Source: Oikopleura dioica (taxonomy: Eukaryota; Chordata; Appendicularia; Copelata; Oikopleuridae). Taken from it: a DNA stretch of 64,000 nucleotides. Below the pieces are notes generated by a model. The model was not told the DNA's origin. It ran no database searches and saw only the letters and a program-made list of their open reading frames with translations. The stretch lies in NCBI GenBank assembly GCA_907165135.1, contig OU015568.1, positions 1,248,501-1,312,500 on the forward strand, given 5' to 3'. A program made the translations under genes and the position numbers. Of this stretch, positions 23,201-35,300 are shown one piece after another; position 1 is the stretch's first letter; each line of letters begins with the position of its first letter.

Positions 23201-23699
23201 CGATTGAGGCCATTTTGAAAATGCGAAAATCCGTAAATGCGGAATAGCATGGTTTACTAATTGGCCATTTGCGCAAAGATAGACCCTTCTTTAATCAGGC
23301 TTCTTTGTACTAACACTTGATAAAAGCGAGTCATAAGTAAAGAGGCCACTCTAAAGCTGAGATCATAATATTTCTTTTACAAACAGCTGGAATTTTCCTT
23401 CGCGTAAACTCACTGACTAATTCTCCAAAATACAGGTTAAAAACCAAAAAATCGTTGTTTGGCAAACAAAAACCGCAAAGAAACCCTGTTGTTTCCCGAT
23501 TCCCTCTGTTTTCTGACAATTGTTGAGCACGTTTTTATCCTTGTCGTTACAAGCTCTCATGGTTTTTCTCTGATGATTATATAAATTTTTCTTTTTACTG
23601 TTGTTTTAAGAAAAAATCGATTTTCTCAGAGAACTTTTTTCAGCACTTTATTTCCGATAAAATGACGAGATAATAAGCTGCTTATTATAGGCAGTTACT
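20264..23699. other. Long intergenic region, no gene recognised
   Basis: Apart from the pentamer satellite at 22665-23005, I see only AT-rich sequence. The longest plus-strand ORF (21911-22426) has no recognisable motif and no splice context, and its minus-strand counterpart is equally open, so I do not call it. Short runs of agctta and agctca near 21070-21095 look like degenerate relatives of the satellite. Confidence 0.5.
22665..23005. repeat. GCTCA pentanucleotide satellite in interrupted clusters
   Basis: Blocks of agctcagctcagctc of 2 to 6 units recur about ten times. They are separated by 15-40 bp AT-rich spacers. The five-base unit is nearly its own reverse complement (GAGCT and AGCTC), so each block can fold back on itself. 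The spacers differ from one another, which suggests scattered growth of many small tracts, not one decayed array. Confidence 0.8.
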
Positions 23700-23873
23700 T
23701 TAATTAGTTTCAGTTTGATTCAATCCACCTGTTGGAATATCAAGATCATCATTTGGGGAATCTGACTTGATGAGATTAATGCAAACCATAAAACCAGCAC
23801 CAACAATCGCTAAAATACCAAATATTGTTTGTATTTTCCGCTTTTTACTAAGATTCTGCCATGTTTCTCTCAT
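23700..23873 (-). CDS. 57-residue single-span membrane protein
   Basis: An uninterrupted 58-codon frame starts MRETWQNLSKKRKIQ, has one hydrophobic helix (TIFGILAIVGAGFMVCINL) and ends in an acidic, polar tail (DSPNDDLDIPTGG to TETN). Basic residues before the helix and acidic ones after suggest an N-in orientation. It is divergent from the protease gene at 24185, with about 310 bp between the starts. It is too short for family recognition. The organised charge pattern and good ATG support it; it remains a prediction. Confidence 0.5.
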   Translation of the reverse strand: MRETWQNLSKKRKIQTIFGILAIVGAGFMVCINLIKSDSPNDDLDIPTGGLNQTETN

Positions 23874-24184
23874 TTTTGAGGTATAAACTGAGTTCAGTTG
23901 TGGGAGTTAAAATGACAAAAATAATCTCGACTTTTTCTAGCTGGCATTTTCTCGTAAAGTTGAATACCACCTAACTGCCTTCGACTATAAAATTTATTAA
24001 CGAGTCAGACCATTTAGAAAGTTTTAAGGCCCCATATTATGAATAGTAAATGTGAATAGTCATTTATCAAACCGTAGGTGGTGCTCAAACAAAGCCCGCA
24101 GTAAAGTCATTTTCCCCGTTTTTTACACTCACTTGTTTACAATTCTCCCTTTTTAAAACAAAATCTTCAAAAATATCGTTAAAA

Positions 24185-25673
24185 ATGACGCAACCGACAG
24201 AGAAAAGTATGATTACAGATCCAAAGGCTTGGGCTGCATGTGGAGTTATCGCTTGTTTCGTAAGTGAAGTGAATTTAAGTAAAAATAAACCCTTTTTAGT
24301 CGATTTACTTCATTTTCAAAACCCGGGAAGCGTTTGAAAAAGTAGAAGATGCAATAAAAGAAGTCAAGCAGGATCGTAAAGCGAAAATTTGCGAGAGAAA
24401 TTGTATGAAAATTTCATGGAGAAACTCTACCGACTCTCAACATCAGAACGAACAAGTCATCGGCTCTGGTCTTCTCATTCGGCCTAAGCAATTATTTCTT
24501 AAAAAATCAGTTTTGGATGTCACTGAATCTCCCGATCTTCAAAGTGATGAGGACAAACTCGACCAAGAATTTCGAAAAAAGGATTTGGCGTTTCTGCTCA
24601 CCAACTATCACGTGATCGATGAGCTCAAAAAGACGACAGCGAGTGCTCTCAGCAAAGAAAAAACATTTGACGACTGTGTGGAAAATCATTTGGTCGTTGA
24701 ACCGATGACTCAAGGTCTTTTGAGTCGAGAATCGTTTAAGATGTCCGGTGCGAATCCTGAGTTAATTTACTACGACTGGAAATGCGATTTGGCTCTCATT
24801 AGGTGACTTTACAAATCAAAAATTCAAAAGTATAAAAAATCCTCTAGAATCGATTTCAACGACTGTGCTTCCGTCTTCTCCGGGCGAAAATCACTTGCTC
24901 TTTCCAAACAACCCTCGAAAATCAATGATACAGTCACAATAACTGGGTTTCCGTTGGGTCACGGGACAAAAGAGCTCCAAGCTAAAATCAAAACCGCTGA
25001 TTTTTCCGCGAAAATTAATGAACCACGTGGTGAGATCCAAATCGGAAACTTCCAAAATGAGGAAGACTGCTTCAATTGTATCAAGGTAAAAATTTGTCAT
25101 TTTCGACTGACTGTAACAACTCAGATCAACGCGTCAGTCGAGCAAGGTGCTTCCGGTGGTCCAGTGATGAATTCGAATCAAGAAATCGCCGGTGTCATCG
25201 TCTCGAAAGTTGCTGACGGATGCCTCGCTATTTCGGTCTCTCAAATCCACAAGTTTCTCGAAGATGCAGAAAAAGCATACGAGAATCAGAAACAATTCGG
25301 AAAACACGGAATCAAAGTCAGGCAAATGAGCTGCGAAGTGGATGGCCCTGCAGATCTGTACTTTGAAATCTATATGGCGAATCCGAAGATCAAGGATCAC
25401 CAAAAATATTTCGGGAATGAACTGGTCTGGAAAAGGATAACGAAGATCAAGGTGATACAAGACGGCGCGAAGAAAAATTATACCCCGTCCACAGAAGGGG
25501 CTGGAATGCTTGTTGAACAGATAAATCGAGGCGCCGGCTCATTTGAGGTAAATTTTCGAAAATCCAAATCGCTCCTAAAATATATTTTTTAGATAAAAGA
25601 AATCTGGTACGAAACTGACGGTCTGGACGAATCGATCTATTCTACTCCATATTTCTCCATTGATTTTGAATAG
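24185..25673 (+). CDS. Membrane-anchored trypsin-like serine protease
   Basis: Five exons (24185-24259, 24300-24802, 24848-25085, 25125-25547, 25593-25673) give 439 residues in frame. An N-terminal hydrophobic anchor (WAACGVIACFSIYFIF) is followed by a charged linker. The catalytic triad is readable: His in LTNYHVIDEL, Asp in WKCDLALIRI, Ser in EQGASGGPVMN. Spacing and the ASGGPV form suit the Trypsin_2/DegP-type fold, not a classical digestive trypsin, and no PDZ domain is obvious. A C-terminal region of about 130 residues (VRQMSCEVDGPADLYFEIYM to the end) has no known fold that I recognise. Introns are 38-45 nt. Probable substrate and compartment cannot be read from the sequence. Confidence 0.82.
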
Positions 25674-25974
25674 AGCTATTTTTTAACGAAAAAAAAAGTT
25701 CATTCAAATCGCGTGTTGCTCAAATAAGTTATTATGCGCTGTGGTTCGAGATTATGAATAAATGTTGATAAACGAAGTTATCTCTCTTGGTTAGAATTTG
25801 TTATGACAAATTGTAGTTGTCGACTCTCGTATGCGGATGAGCTGGATTTTTACGCAACAGCTTGCGTGTTTATCACTTAAAACATCATGGAAAAAATGCA
25901 TTTTTGTCGCGCATTTTGCACTGTAATGACTTTTTTTTTCTAAAAGCCGCAAGTTTCTTATATGCTGCTCTTCA

Positions 25975-26150
25975 AAAAAATTATCAAAAAAGCCGCGCAA
26001 CAAATTCTACTTTTTTTGAAAGCGGCTTTTTCGATCTCAAACTTAAAGTTTGGAGACTCTTGAATTTAATTAGTTTCTTGAGCCGCACGCGGCTTCAGAA
26101 AAAATCTCTTGGTAGTGATAGAAACAAAAGCCGCGCGCGGCTTTTAAATC
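25975..26150. repeat. Cluster of GCCGC palindromes
   Basis: Four related inverted motifs occur in 170 bp: aaaaagccgcgc, gaaagcggcttttt, gagccgcacgcggcttc and the perfect 20-bp palindrome AAAAGCCGCGCGCGGCTTTT at 26126-26145. The repeated core GCCGC with A or T arms looks like one motif copied several times. It lies in the gap between the protease and Salvador genes. I see no target duplication that would define a transposon. Confidence 0.6.
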
Positions 26151-26532
26151 GGTAAGTTTAAGTTGAATTTATGAATTTAAATTTAAAAATCAACCTGTTT
26201 TTCCAATCGTAACTGATAACTATTGCTGCGTCTATCAGACAGTCTACCAGACAGTCGAGAAAGAACAATCTCTTCATGGCGCGAGCTTCAGAATCCGACA
26301 TTCCAAAGTGATGATTCATGAGTCGCCGCGTGAGCTCTGGTTGGGCGCGCGAATTTCGTCTTTTTTCGTCTTTTCCTTTCTTTGCCACTTTTTTGTTTGA
26401 CCATTTTTTGAGCGAAATCCGCGAAAGTTGAAAAGTGGAGAATCTGCTCCGCCGAATTCGGATGCATGCGAAAAGCGAAAATGAAGAGCCGCGAAATGTA
26501 GAGAGGCGCAAATACCGAAAATAAACGAAAAA

Positions 26533-28850
26533 ATGGAGAAATTGACGAAGAAGTTCAAGATTTTCACAAAGCAGAAAGACAGTAAACAGGCATAAGGGTT
26601 GAAAATAGCTTTCTTAAGGGTGTATCATTGTTTTATAAAGCTAAATCTATTGAAAATTTTATTTTCAAGCTCAAAAACACTCATGTTCTTGGGGCTATTC
26701 GAATAGCTGACGAATAACAGTTAGGGTTAGCCATAAACCTAACCCTAACCATTTGTTTTTCAACCCAAATCTGAGGGACATACGAAGGGAACGTACAAGA
26801 AGAATGTTCCAGTGAAAAACAACAATGATAATGTAGTGAAAAGAGCAAGTCAATTTGGCGCACGAGATGTCTATCAAAACAGGTTCCGTTCATTAAAAAT
26901 TAATTTGAAAATTTAATTTGGGCTTTTTGTTCCAAGAAGTCAGAAGGCTTTACCCTGTCCTGCCTGGCTAATCTGTAAGTTCTTGTTCAGGTCATCAGTG
27001 AGCTCGGACAGCTGTCAGTACGGCAACGAAGCTAATCAGTTTCAGTCAAATGCGTCTCTCGCCTCAACTTCATCTTACAACTCTGACAGGCGATCCATCG
27101 CTTATCAGCACCAGCGCTCAAACTCTCAGAACAGGTAAAGCTCTTCAATCCGCCAAATCTATTTTTGGCGCGTAAAATTTATGCAAAATACCATTTCTCG
27201 CGAAATTCTCAGCCAGATCCTTCAATTATGCGCTTGGCGAAAAGCTCTTTCAAAAAAAGGGATGAAAATTCGCACGTTCCGGGGGACGCGTGGATTTTCA
27301 TTTTTACTTTTTCGGCTCGAAATGTATGTAATAAAAAAATCTTTGAAAACATTTTTATTTGCATTTTTTCGGCGGAAATAAAACCTTGCTAAACATTTAC
27401 TGTTTACCGCATAAATAATTCTATTTTCGCGTATTTTCGCCTTTCATTTGAAATTCTCCTCGGTATATTAAAATATTTTTTTTTCTTCAAAAAGAATACC
27501 GTACCAACTTTTTTTTCAGCAGCCATTTTCTGGAAGATCGGCTCCCGGGCGGCTGGGACGTCGCCTTCACCGACGACGGTCAAAAGTACTTCGTCGATCA
27601 CAACACGAACACAACCCACTGGAATCTCCCGCTGGAAAGTGAGTGCCTCCCGCCCGGCTGGGAAAAGGTCACCTCGAGCCAGCACGGCAGCTACTATGTC
27701 AACCACCAAAATGGAAAGGCCCAGCAACATCCGCCCGTGTACTTCGCGAATTCCGCCTCAGCAGGTCTCGGTGGAATGTCACATCACAGGGACGCCGCTG
27801 GAAACGGATCGAGTAATGGAAGGAAGTTTTCAGTAAGCTCGTTGCCCATGACCGAACCTGACGAGAAATTCACCGGTAAGTTAAAATTTTTTTTTCGCGT
27901 TCGTTTGTTTTAATAATCATAATACCCAAATGGAGCCAAATTTACTGACAGTACTTGTGTCCAAGTTTATCCACTCGTAAACGACTGTAAGTAAGGGCCC
28001 TTATCGCGAACTACTGTCTGTGCCCCAGCACTTAGCCGAAAACTCGGGAAAAATTCCTTTGCATATTTTTAACACGCGTTTAAGAATGGATGGAGCGGAG
28101 AATCGAAACGGAAAATCCAACGCTGTACACGCCAATACCTGAATTCTTATCGGTTTATGCAAAAACGACGGACCCGGGCGCGCTCGCCCTCTTGAACTGG
28201 AACCACTTCGACGAAGTTGAACTCGAATCGAGAACGGGCCTAATTTTTGAATACGTGCATAAATTTTAAATACAAAAAACCAGTCTTCATTGAACGAAAT
28301 AACTGACGTGTAGAACCTTAATCTGGATGAGAATTCCTATAAAAATGAGGTCGATTATTAAGTTACAAAGTGACTTGGAATAGGTACATTTTAGTAAGTC
28401 ACTTCTGATGCCACCACTTTTTATTTGAAACAATTTGTAAGATAAGTCTTTTAAAAAGTGTTTCAACAAGAAAAGCGCTCTCTATTTTTACGTTAGAGTA
28501 TTACACAAGCGTTTCTTTTCGCTGATAAGGGTCCCCAGCTTTTTCTTCTTGAATCAAGAGTGCTTCAATTATTACTCACATTTTTCTTGTCGTTCATTGT
28601 CACAGCCCTCGCAAAGTACAACGCCATGTTCGCCCAGCTGCACAAATCCGAATCGTCACAAATATGCCGTAGCTACGAAATTCTGCGATCAAATCTGCAC
28701 AATGCCCTGCGCGCCCCTCACTCCCAGTCTGCTCAAGACCAAGGAATGGAATCAAAAAAGCCCACTGAAAGCGCCCTTTATCTCCTTCGCTATTTTAGCT
28801 TTAAATTTAATTCGTGTGGAAATTTATATCCACACGAGTTACGAACTTAA
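26533..28850 (+). CDS. SAV1: Salvador (SAV1) homologue, Hippo pathway scaffold
   Basis: Salvador bridges the Hippo/MST kinase and Warts/LATS. Two adjacent WW domains are encoded at 27520-27875: [20 protein letters not shown] with [11 protein letters not shown], then LPPGWEKV with [13 protein letters not shown]. The order and the DHNTNTTHW motif are diagnostic for Salvador. A Ser-rich exon (26991-27134) precedes. An exon from 28085 encodes [15 protein letters not shown] and [10 protein letters not shown], and an exon near 28613-28850 encodes [20 protein letters not shown]. Together the last two form a SARAH-like C-terminus; the junction is unresolved and may use a GA donor at 28222. A first exon at 26533 ([19 protein letters not shown]) is plausible but weak. 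It includes an interstitial telomeric repeat in its first intron. Confidence 0.85.
26721..26750. repeat. Interstitial telomere-like repeat, head-to-head
   Basis: TTAGGGTTAG is followed seven bases later by AACCTAACCCTAACC, so the two short tracts face each other. It lies in the presumed first intron of the Salvador gene. Two other telomere-like tracts in the window are also intronic. Confidence 0.75.
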
Positions 28851-29232
28851 ATTCTATTCGTTCAACTCAGCTTTTGATTCCCGAATTCTAGCTCCAAAAA
28901 GCCAGCAAAGTCCCCGCTAAAAAAACCCTGAAAAAAACCAACAACAAGTTCCTCTTTCCTGAAATCTTTCCTGAAAAAAATATCGCGCAAAAATGGACAT
29001 CTTCTTTTCTCCCGTCAATGTGATGCAAGCAAAACAAAACAACAAAATAATGAACAGAAAGAAAAAAAAACCGACATGAAGAGATTTTTATTCCTGAAGA
29101 GTATGACTCGTTCTCAGTTCTGTAATTTATTTCCCGAAAACCGAAACCAAGAATTTATCGAAAAAAAAAAAATAATGAAACTAGCACTGCTCATCAAATA
29201 CATTTCTTTACTCCCATCGAATTCGGAGTTTC

Positions 29233-29618
29233 TCATTCTTTTAAAATACCAATGATGAAAATCAGCAGGAAAGGAATTGTTATAGAATCAGCGCCAGAAA
29301 GCTCTGACACAGTAACTGCGGGCCCAGAAGAGGTTGTCTCAGGCGCCCCTGCTTTCGTACAGGGCCAGTCCTCAAGATTACTAAATGTCATCGTCTAACT
29401 TATTAAACTTACAATAATGCAGTCTGTATTTATGAGCGCTGCGGAATCTTTGTAGGTACTTTCACTCGATGATAAACAAAAAGCTAAAAGCAAATTCTTC
29501 ATTGAAAAAATTCAAGCTTCAAACCATCAAGTGCTTGTTCTCCAGCCGAAGTTGCGAAATTGAACGCATTTTCAATAAAATCTTGTAGTCTCTTGCACCG
29601 TTCTTCCCAAGTAAGCAT
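29233..29618 (-). CDS. Small C-terminally anchored protein, tandem copy A
   Basis: Three exons (29618-29525, 29483-29413, 29370-29233) join in frame to 100 residues starting MLTWEERCKRLQDF. The frame is also open upstream of the ATG, so the start may be further 5'. The protein shares exon structure, both intron phases and the motifs FC..STY..SAAL and DWPC..AG with the gene at 29939-30259. It ends in a hydrophobic tail (SITIPFLLIFIIGILKE) after a Thr- and Ser-rich stretch. This tail could be a GPI signal or a tail anchor. No signal peptide is visible in this model, which argues for an undetected first exon if it is GPI-linked. Family unknown. Confidence 0.5.
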
Positions 29619-29938
29619 TTCTTCAAACGTTTCTTCGAAAAACAAAACCAATAAATAAGCTGTACTTTGAAAGTCTCTTTTGAATGCTTCAACGCTTTCT
29701 TATGGCCTTAACAGGAAGCAAGTTTACAAATTGTCGGTCGGAACAAAAGTTGTTTTATGGATAACCTTGAATATAACTAACTTACATACCTTTTTTGTAC
29801 TAGGGTGTTGAAGCAAGAGTTGGTACTTATCATGTCAGTTATATTTGAGAATCAAAACATGGGGTTTTTCATTTTATTGATATGTAAGAAATAAATGATT
29901 GGGGAGAGATGAACTTGGATCATTTTCGCAGAACATGC

Positions 29939-30259
29939 TCAGTTTTTCATCATCAGAAATGAGAAGAAGAGAATCATCAAGATAGACATTGTCATTGATC
30001 CAGCGTTTGAGCATGGCCAGTCCTAAAGAGTCATTATTTTTCCGTGCGAAGAATATTGATGCTTACAATTTCGCAGTCATCGAGAAGCGCTGCGGACGAC
30101 TCGTAGGTAGCCTTAGTCGAACAAAAAACTGAATGAAAAATAACGTGCTCAACAGAGTTTTCTTCGATTAATACCGTCAAGATATGTTCCTCCCAAGGAC
30201 TTTGCTACATCGTAGGCGCTCTCAAGCGAAGATTGAATTGCATCGCATGCAAACGACAT
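29939..30259 (-). CDS. Small C-terminally anchored protein, tandem copy B
   Basis: Three exons (30259-30175, 30128-30067, 30022-29939) join in frame to 76 residues starting MSFACDAIQSSLESAYD. This is a diverged tandem paralogue of the gene at 29233-29618. Intron positions and phases match exactly, while the coding sequence is perhaps a third identical. The middle exon keeps ATYESSAALLDDCEI and the last exon DWPCSNAGS, followed by a hydrophobic tail (MTMSILMILFFSFLMM). Preservation of phase despite divergence is the main evidence that both are real genes. Function is unknown. Confidence 0.5.
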
Positions 30260-32323
30260 TCTGAAAATAATTTTTCAAAAAAATATTAGAATATATTCTG
30301 TATCTCTGCTCTAGCGTTGAAACTCTCTAATGAATCTTTCAGCAGGCAAAAACAGTTTTTGTGCTTAGATGCAACAAAGGCCGTAAATTGAAGCAATCTT
30401 TTATGAAAAGTGAAACTTTATCGTCTTACTTAGTTTCACAAGATTCTTCTTGTGGCATTCAGGGTGACCTTGAATCCTCAATCAACTGTAGTTATATGAT
30501 TTACCTTCTATCTTTATCATTTTTCGGGACATTTTAGAATTCAATCGCCTTGTCTAGACTCTAGATAGCCTTAGAACCTGAGTATTAACGTTGTAAAAAG
30601 TTTTCAGTACCGGGAGAGAAGCGAGAGGTATTTATCTCGATCCCGGATAATCAGCCCGATGATAACATGGTCGCTCCTCGAGAACAACAGACATTCGCGT
30701 ACATGGTTTTTGAGCATTGAGCCGGAAGCCTTCGCTCCCAGCATCGATTCTGATAAGCGTTTTTATCAGATCTCGGCAGGTGAGCAGCACAAAATCCGGA
30801 TAAAAAGCGATCAATTTTAAAACGATCAACGATCAAGAGTGCTCAACTATTTACGGACAACATTTCTAAGCGACGCACAAGTAGATGCACAAGTAGATGT
30901 ACTTTTTAATTTCCCAGAAAAGATGCGTTTGAGTTCGTCGCGTAACATCATGTTTACATTTGATAATTGTCGACTTTAGAAATCGCCTTCTTTCAAGAAT
31001 GCCGAACCAAAAGATAGAGATGTTCCAAAATGACTGTATTTGCCTTGTGGTCAGTGAAAAACTCAATGTCCAGGAAATTACGATTTCCGCGCGCACTTGT
31101 CAATATACCCGATTTTGCTTCTTGAAAAATGCATTTACTCGTCAAAATATACTCGAAGAGCCTAGTGATGTATTGGAAAAGCTTATAGTTAGAGATGATC
31201 GGCTTGCGCTTGTTAAAATAAGCAGCAAAAAGAAGGTAAGAGAGACACGATTTTTAATCACAAGCGCGTAAATCGCAATCTGCCAACTCAGTTTAAGCAG
31301 TGTTGATTGTTGTTGTGGTCTTGAGAAAGCGAGGGAGAGGAGCTGGCGTATTTAGAGCGGTTGGACAATTTGTTCGGAGGTTAAGGCTCTGCTGTGGCCA
31401 GCTTAAAGTCTCAGAGCCGGATCGAATACGTAAAGGATTGAATTTCTTATCAGGCAAATTTTCAATAATGGACAATTTTTTTCAAGTTTATTTGAAAAAA
31501 AACTGACCAAAGAAGCCTTTTTTCGATGAAAAATAATAAGAAGCTTACTTGAGTTTAATAATTTATACGATACTCCACGATGGTAGCATTTCATTTTTAT
31601 TGAAAAGAGAGTCGATTTTTAAGAAAAAAAAGAGAGCGGGAACGAAAATGGACATATATGACGGTAGTTTATAGACGAGCAGATCCCGGGCCAGAGCAAT
31701 ATCTTTTTATATTATACACGTTCGTTTAGGTTGAGCTCATCGATTGTTGAGCCGAGAAAAGCTTACTTCTTCACTATCTCACTAAGCAACGAAATAAGTG
31801 ACACGCAACTTTCAATTCAGAAGAAAGGCGACAGAAAGGAACAGATACACCCTACTTTTTATCAGAGCCACAGTATACAGAAATACTTATTATTAACCAA
31901 AGGAGGATGAACTTCTTTCAGTAGTTATCTGAATAGAAAAAATAAATATTTAAAGGGGGTAATCATCGTAAGATCCGATTTCCAGGCGGATTTTCGGGAG
32001 CTCTTTTTTGTCCAGACACAGGTTTTTTTTTACGCAGGTTTTTGAAGCAGCACCAAGAAAAAGGATTGATTTTATGGAAATAGGTTTTGATTGGCGGGTA
32101 GGCCAAATACAGCAAGCTTATTGGTCTTACAAAAATTCACTTCTTTTTCTTGGTTTGCGCCGGTTTTTGAGTCCAGATACCGTTTTTATAAGTAAGATTG
32201 TATAAGTTTTGATTATTTTCAATCGATAATTTCGCTCATCATTACTACGTCGCACAAATATGGATATCTATCAAAAGTCACTGTTCATGAATATATAGAA
32301 GCAGAAACTCAAACCAACGAAAA
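30260..32323. other. Intergenic, nothing recognised
   Basis: Several ORFs of 60-100 codons occur on both strands, but none shows a motif, signal peptide or matching splice frame. A plus-strand frame at 30960-31271 is the longest and remains unassigned. The RhoGEF gene may start within the last 100 bases. Confidence 0.45.
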
Positions 32324-35300
32324 TATGGAAGAAGTTTGTTCATTAGTAAGCAAATTGGAGAGAAAATCATCAAAGCGCAAGTCTCAGCGAGATCGCGAGA
32401 AGAAAAAGATGCAGGAGGATAAAGTAAGTTTAGACTGCAATTACCGAAAGCGACAAGTTCAAACGCCGCCTGCTGCCAATAATGCAGGATGTGTATAAAA
32501 TGAACGGTGACCATTTGCGATTCAGCACACGAAACGTCGAAGCTCGCGGCAATCCCTTTACGCCGGCCTGCCACGTCCGAAATCTCCTAATGTCGGAGTG
32601 CTGCTCGATTCGCCACAGTCGAAAATGAACAGTTCCGCGACGCAAGAGACTCATAAGCAAAAGGCTTTGGCGAAACTTGGGGTCAATCCGGACAAGGGAG
32701 TTGGTAAGTCCCAGAAGTTCAAGAAGCCAATTTTCGGCCCATGTTTCTTATTTTTTTCGCTTAGCTGCGAAAAATCAAAATTATTAGAAAATATCTGACG
32801 CGTTTATATTTGCGGTCGAGTACTGCAAAAATTTCGGTTTAAAATTCTCGAGCGAAACCGCCGATAAGCGTGACGACGTAGTGTTATCAAAAAGGCAATC
32901 CACAAGATCTGACCTCCTCGGTTAGTCCGCCGAAATTTTAGAGACTAGCTTACATACATTCTAAAAAAGGGAATCTTCTTTCATCGCTCTTTGTCTACCA
33001 GACAGACTGACCATTTAAGGGGGTCCTATTTTTCACAAGCAATTTTAGAATTACGATTTTTTTCGAATTAATTGTAACCCTCTAAATGCCATTTAATCAC
33101 TATACAGTCCTATAGTAAAGCCAGGTTGGCTTATCTGTGACAAGTTCATATACTTAATTTTTAATTCTTAATGCAAGACTAACTCTTCTTTCAACAAAAC
33201 CGCACCCTTAGCAAAAAATGACAGAGGGGAGAGAAAAGGGAGAAAAATGACGCAAATTTCAGCAGACTTTGAATTATTCCGAGATCAAACGGTGCTGGAG
33301 AGACTGGACGAAAGGCTTCAAAAGTACGATTTGTATGGGTCAAAGGGTTGAATATTTTTACTGCTTATGGCGATCATCTGAGTTGCAGAACACTAAAAAT
33401 CGATACAGATGATTTGATAATGCCGTGATCCTAGGATGGGGAAGATTTGCCCGTCTTTGATTGGCTGACAGAAGAAATACTAATATCTGATTGGCTTAGA
33501 GCAATCTCCATGGTCACTCTCTTTGAGACGTAAACTAATTACTGCTTTACTAAAATCAAGCGAACCCTGCAAAGAAAGAAAGAGGACAAGATTTTCTAGA
33601 GCCGATTTTTTTTCTCGGCGCTAGAAAGTGAAAATTTTGAAAGAAATATTGAGTCGTGTTCTTAACAGAAAATATTGTATCGTGTTCTTTTTCAGAAAAT
33701 ATTGTGTCGTGTTCTTTTTAGAAGCGTTATGATGCTGTTCACTGGTATTTCCAGTATAAACCGACAAATCTGGGTCTTCCGAAAGTTGTACAGCAAACTT
33801 TGCGAAGCAGTCCCACTTTAGGCTGTTCCCTAACTTCCTCAGTCATCGAAACTGAACGAAATTTAGTAAATTTTAAAATTCTCTTTTTACCTCTCAAAAT
33901 ACGGCGCCGGACTGTAACTAGATCACAGAAAAGCGGTAATCTGACTGACTGTGAGTGGATTTAGCCCTGACAACAACTTCGGCTCTAGAGAAATTTTTCT
34001 CTTATAGTGCGCTTCATTGTTGCGCGTCTAGAGAATTTTCGCTCTTCTATTCACTAAAAATTCAACCCAACAACAGTCTACCAAAAACGCAAGTACTCAA
34101 CCTCGCGGTTAACGTTTCCGAAGTGCTGCGATTGGAATCTTCCTGGCGCGAGTTTCTCCCGGAAAAAGTGGCCAAAGACGTCCCGAAAAACGAGGCTCGA
34201 TTTCAAGAGGCGATATGGGAGATTTTCTTTACGGAGCATAATTATATGAACGGTGATCTTTTTGCTCTGACTCAGGTTTTCTACACAGGAAAGCCTTTTT
34301 CTAACGACAGCATTTTTGATTGATCTTTTCTTGAAAGTTCTTATGTAATTTGACGCAATCACTAGTGGATAAGAAAATTTCTAAAGGCAATTAATCACAA
34401 ATTGATCATCTTTTGAAAGCTCAAAATTGCACTCTGCGATTCATGTCTATATCGGGTGTTTGATCGATCTACAGGAAGACGATTTGTTCGAACGGATCCA
34501 GATCAAGAGGCTCTTTACTAATTTGAAGGTCATTTACAGAACTCATCTCGATCTTTGGACGAATTTCTTCTTGCCGGAGCTCAAATCTTGCCGAAAGGAA
34601 AGACGAATGCTGGACGCGAAAAGCCTTATCCAGATATATAGTCAGATTGAGCAGCGCATTCCATCTGTTTATGTCAAGTATCTTGTTGGAGCGAGAGACT
34701 CGTTTTTCGGTTCTAAATTTTCACGAAATATAGATTTGTTGGAAATAATAGCGATTTCTGAACCGACAGTAAGATCGAATACATGCGAGAATTATGCGAT
34801 GAAGACGAGCTCTTCCGAAGATTCATCGACTGGGCTGAAGACAAAGATGCATTACAGGTACTTGACTTTCTTACTGACAGTCGAAATGCCAAAGTTTGAA
34901 GGGTAGCAGGTACCTGGAAGATCAGTCTTGAACTCACGTTTTGGGTACATTATTAAACTCGCTAAGCATTAATTTTCAAAACAAATGACCTTCCGGATTT
35001 GGTTATGTCCGGAATCCGGAATGATGTTGTCACTGATAAAGTTCTGTGATGAATAAAGCTACTTTAGATGATATTTAATTTCGATTTTCTAAAAAATATA
35101 TGGCTAAAACCCTAACCCTAACCCTAACCAAGGGGTGCTTTGACCCCTAGACCCCCTCCAGTAGGTATTCTCAGCCCCTAACCCTAATCCCTAACTGAGA
35201 AGAGATTTAGTATCACTGTAACCTTCCGCTAAAATCGACCAGCAAATGACCTAATCCTTGTTTGTCCTAATTATTTTCATCCTAAAAGCACTTTTTTCTA

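Noticed and set aside
26981-26990. Continuous exon from 26941 into the Salvador Ser-rich exon, needing a 16-nt intron
   Set aside because: A 16-nt intron is implausible; I took the acceptor at 26990 as the start of the exon.
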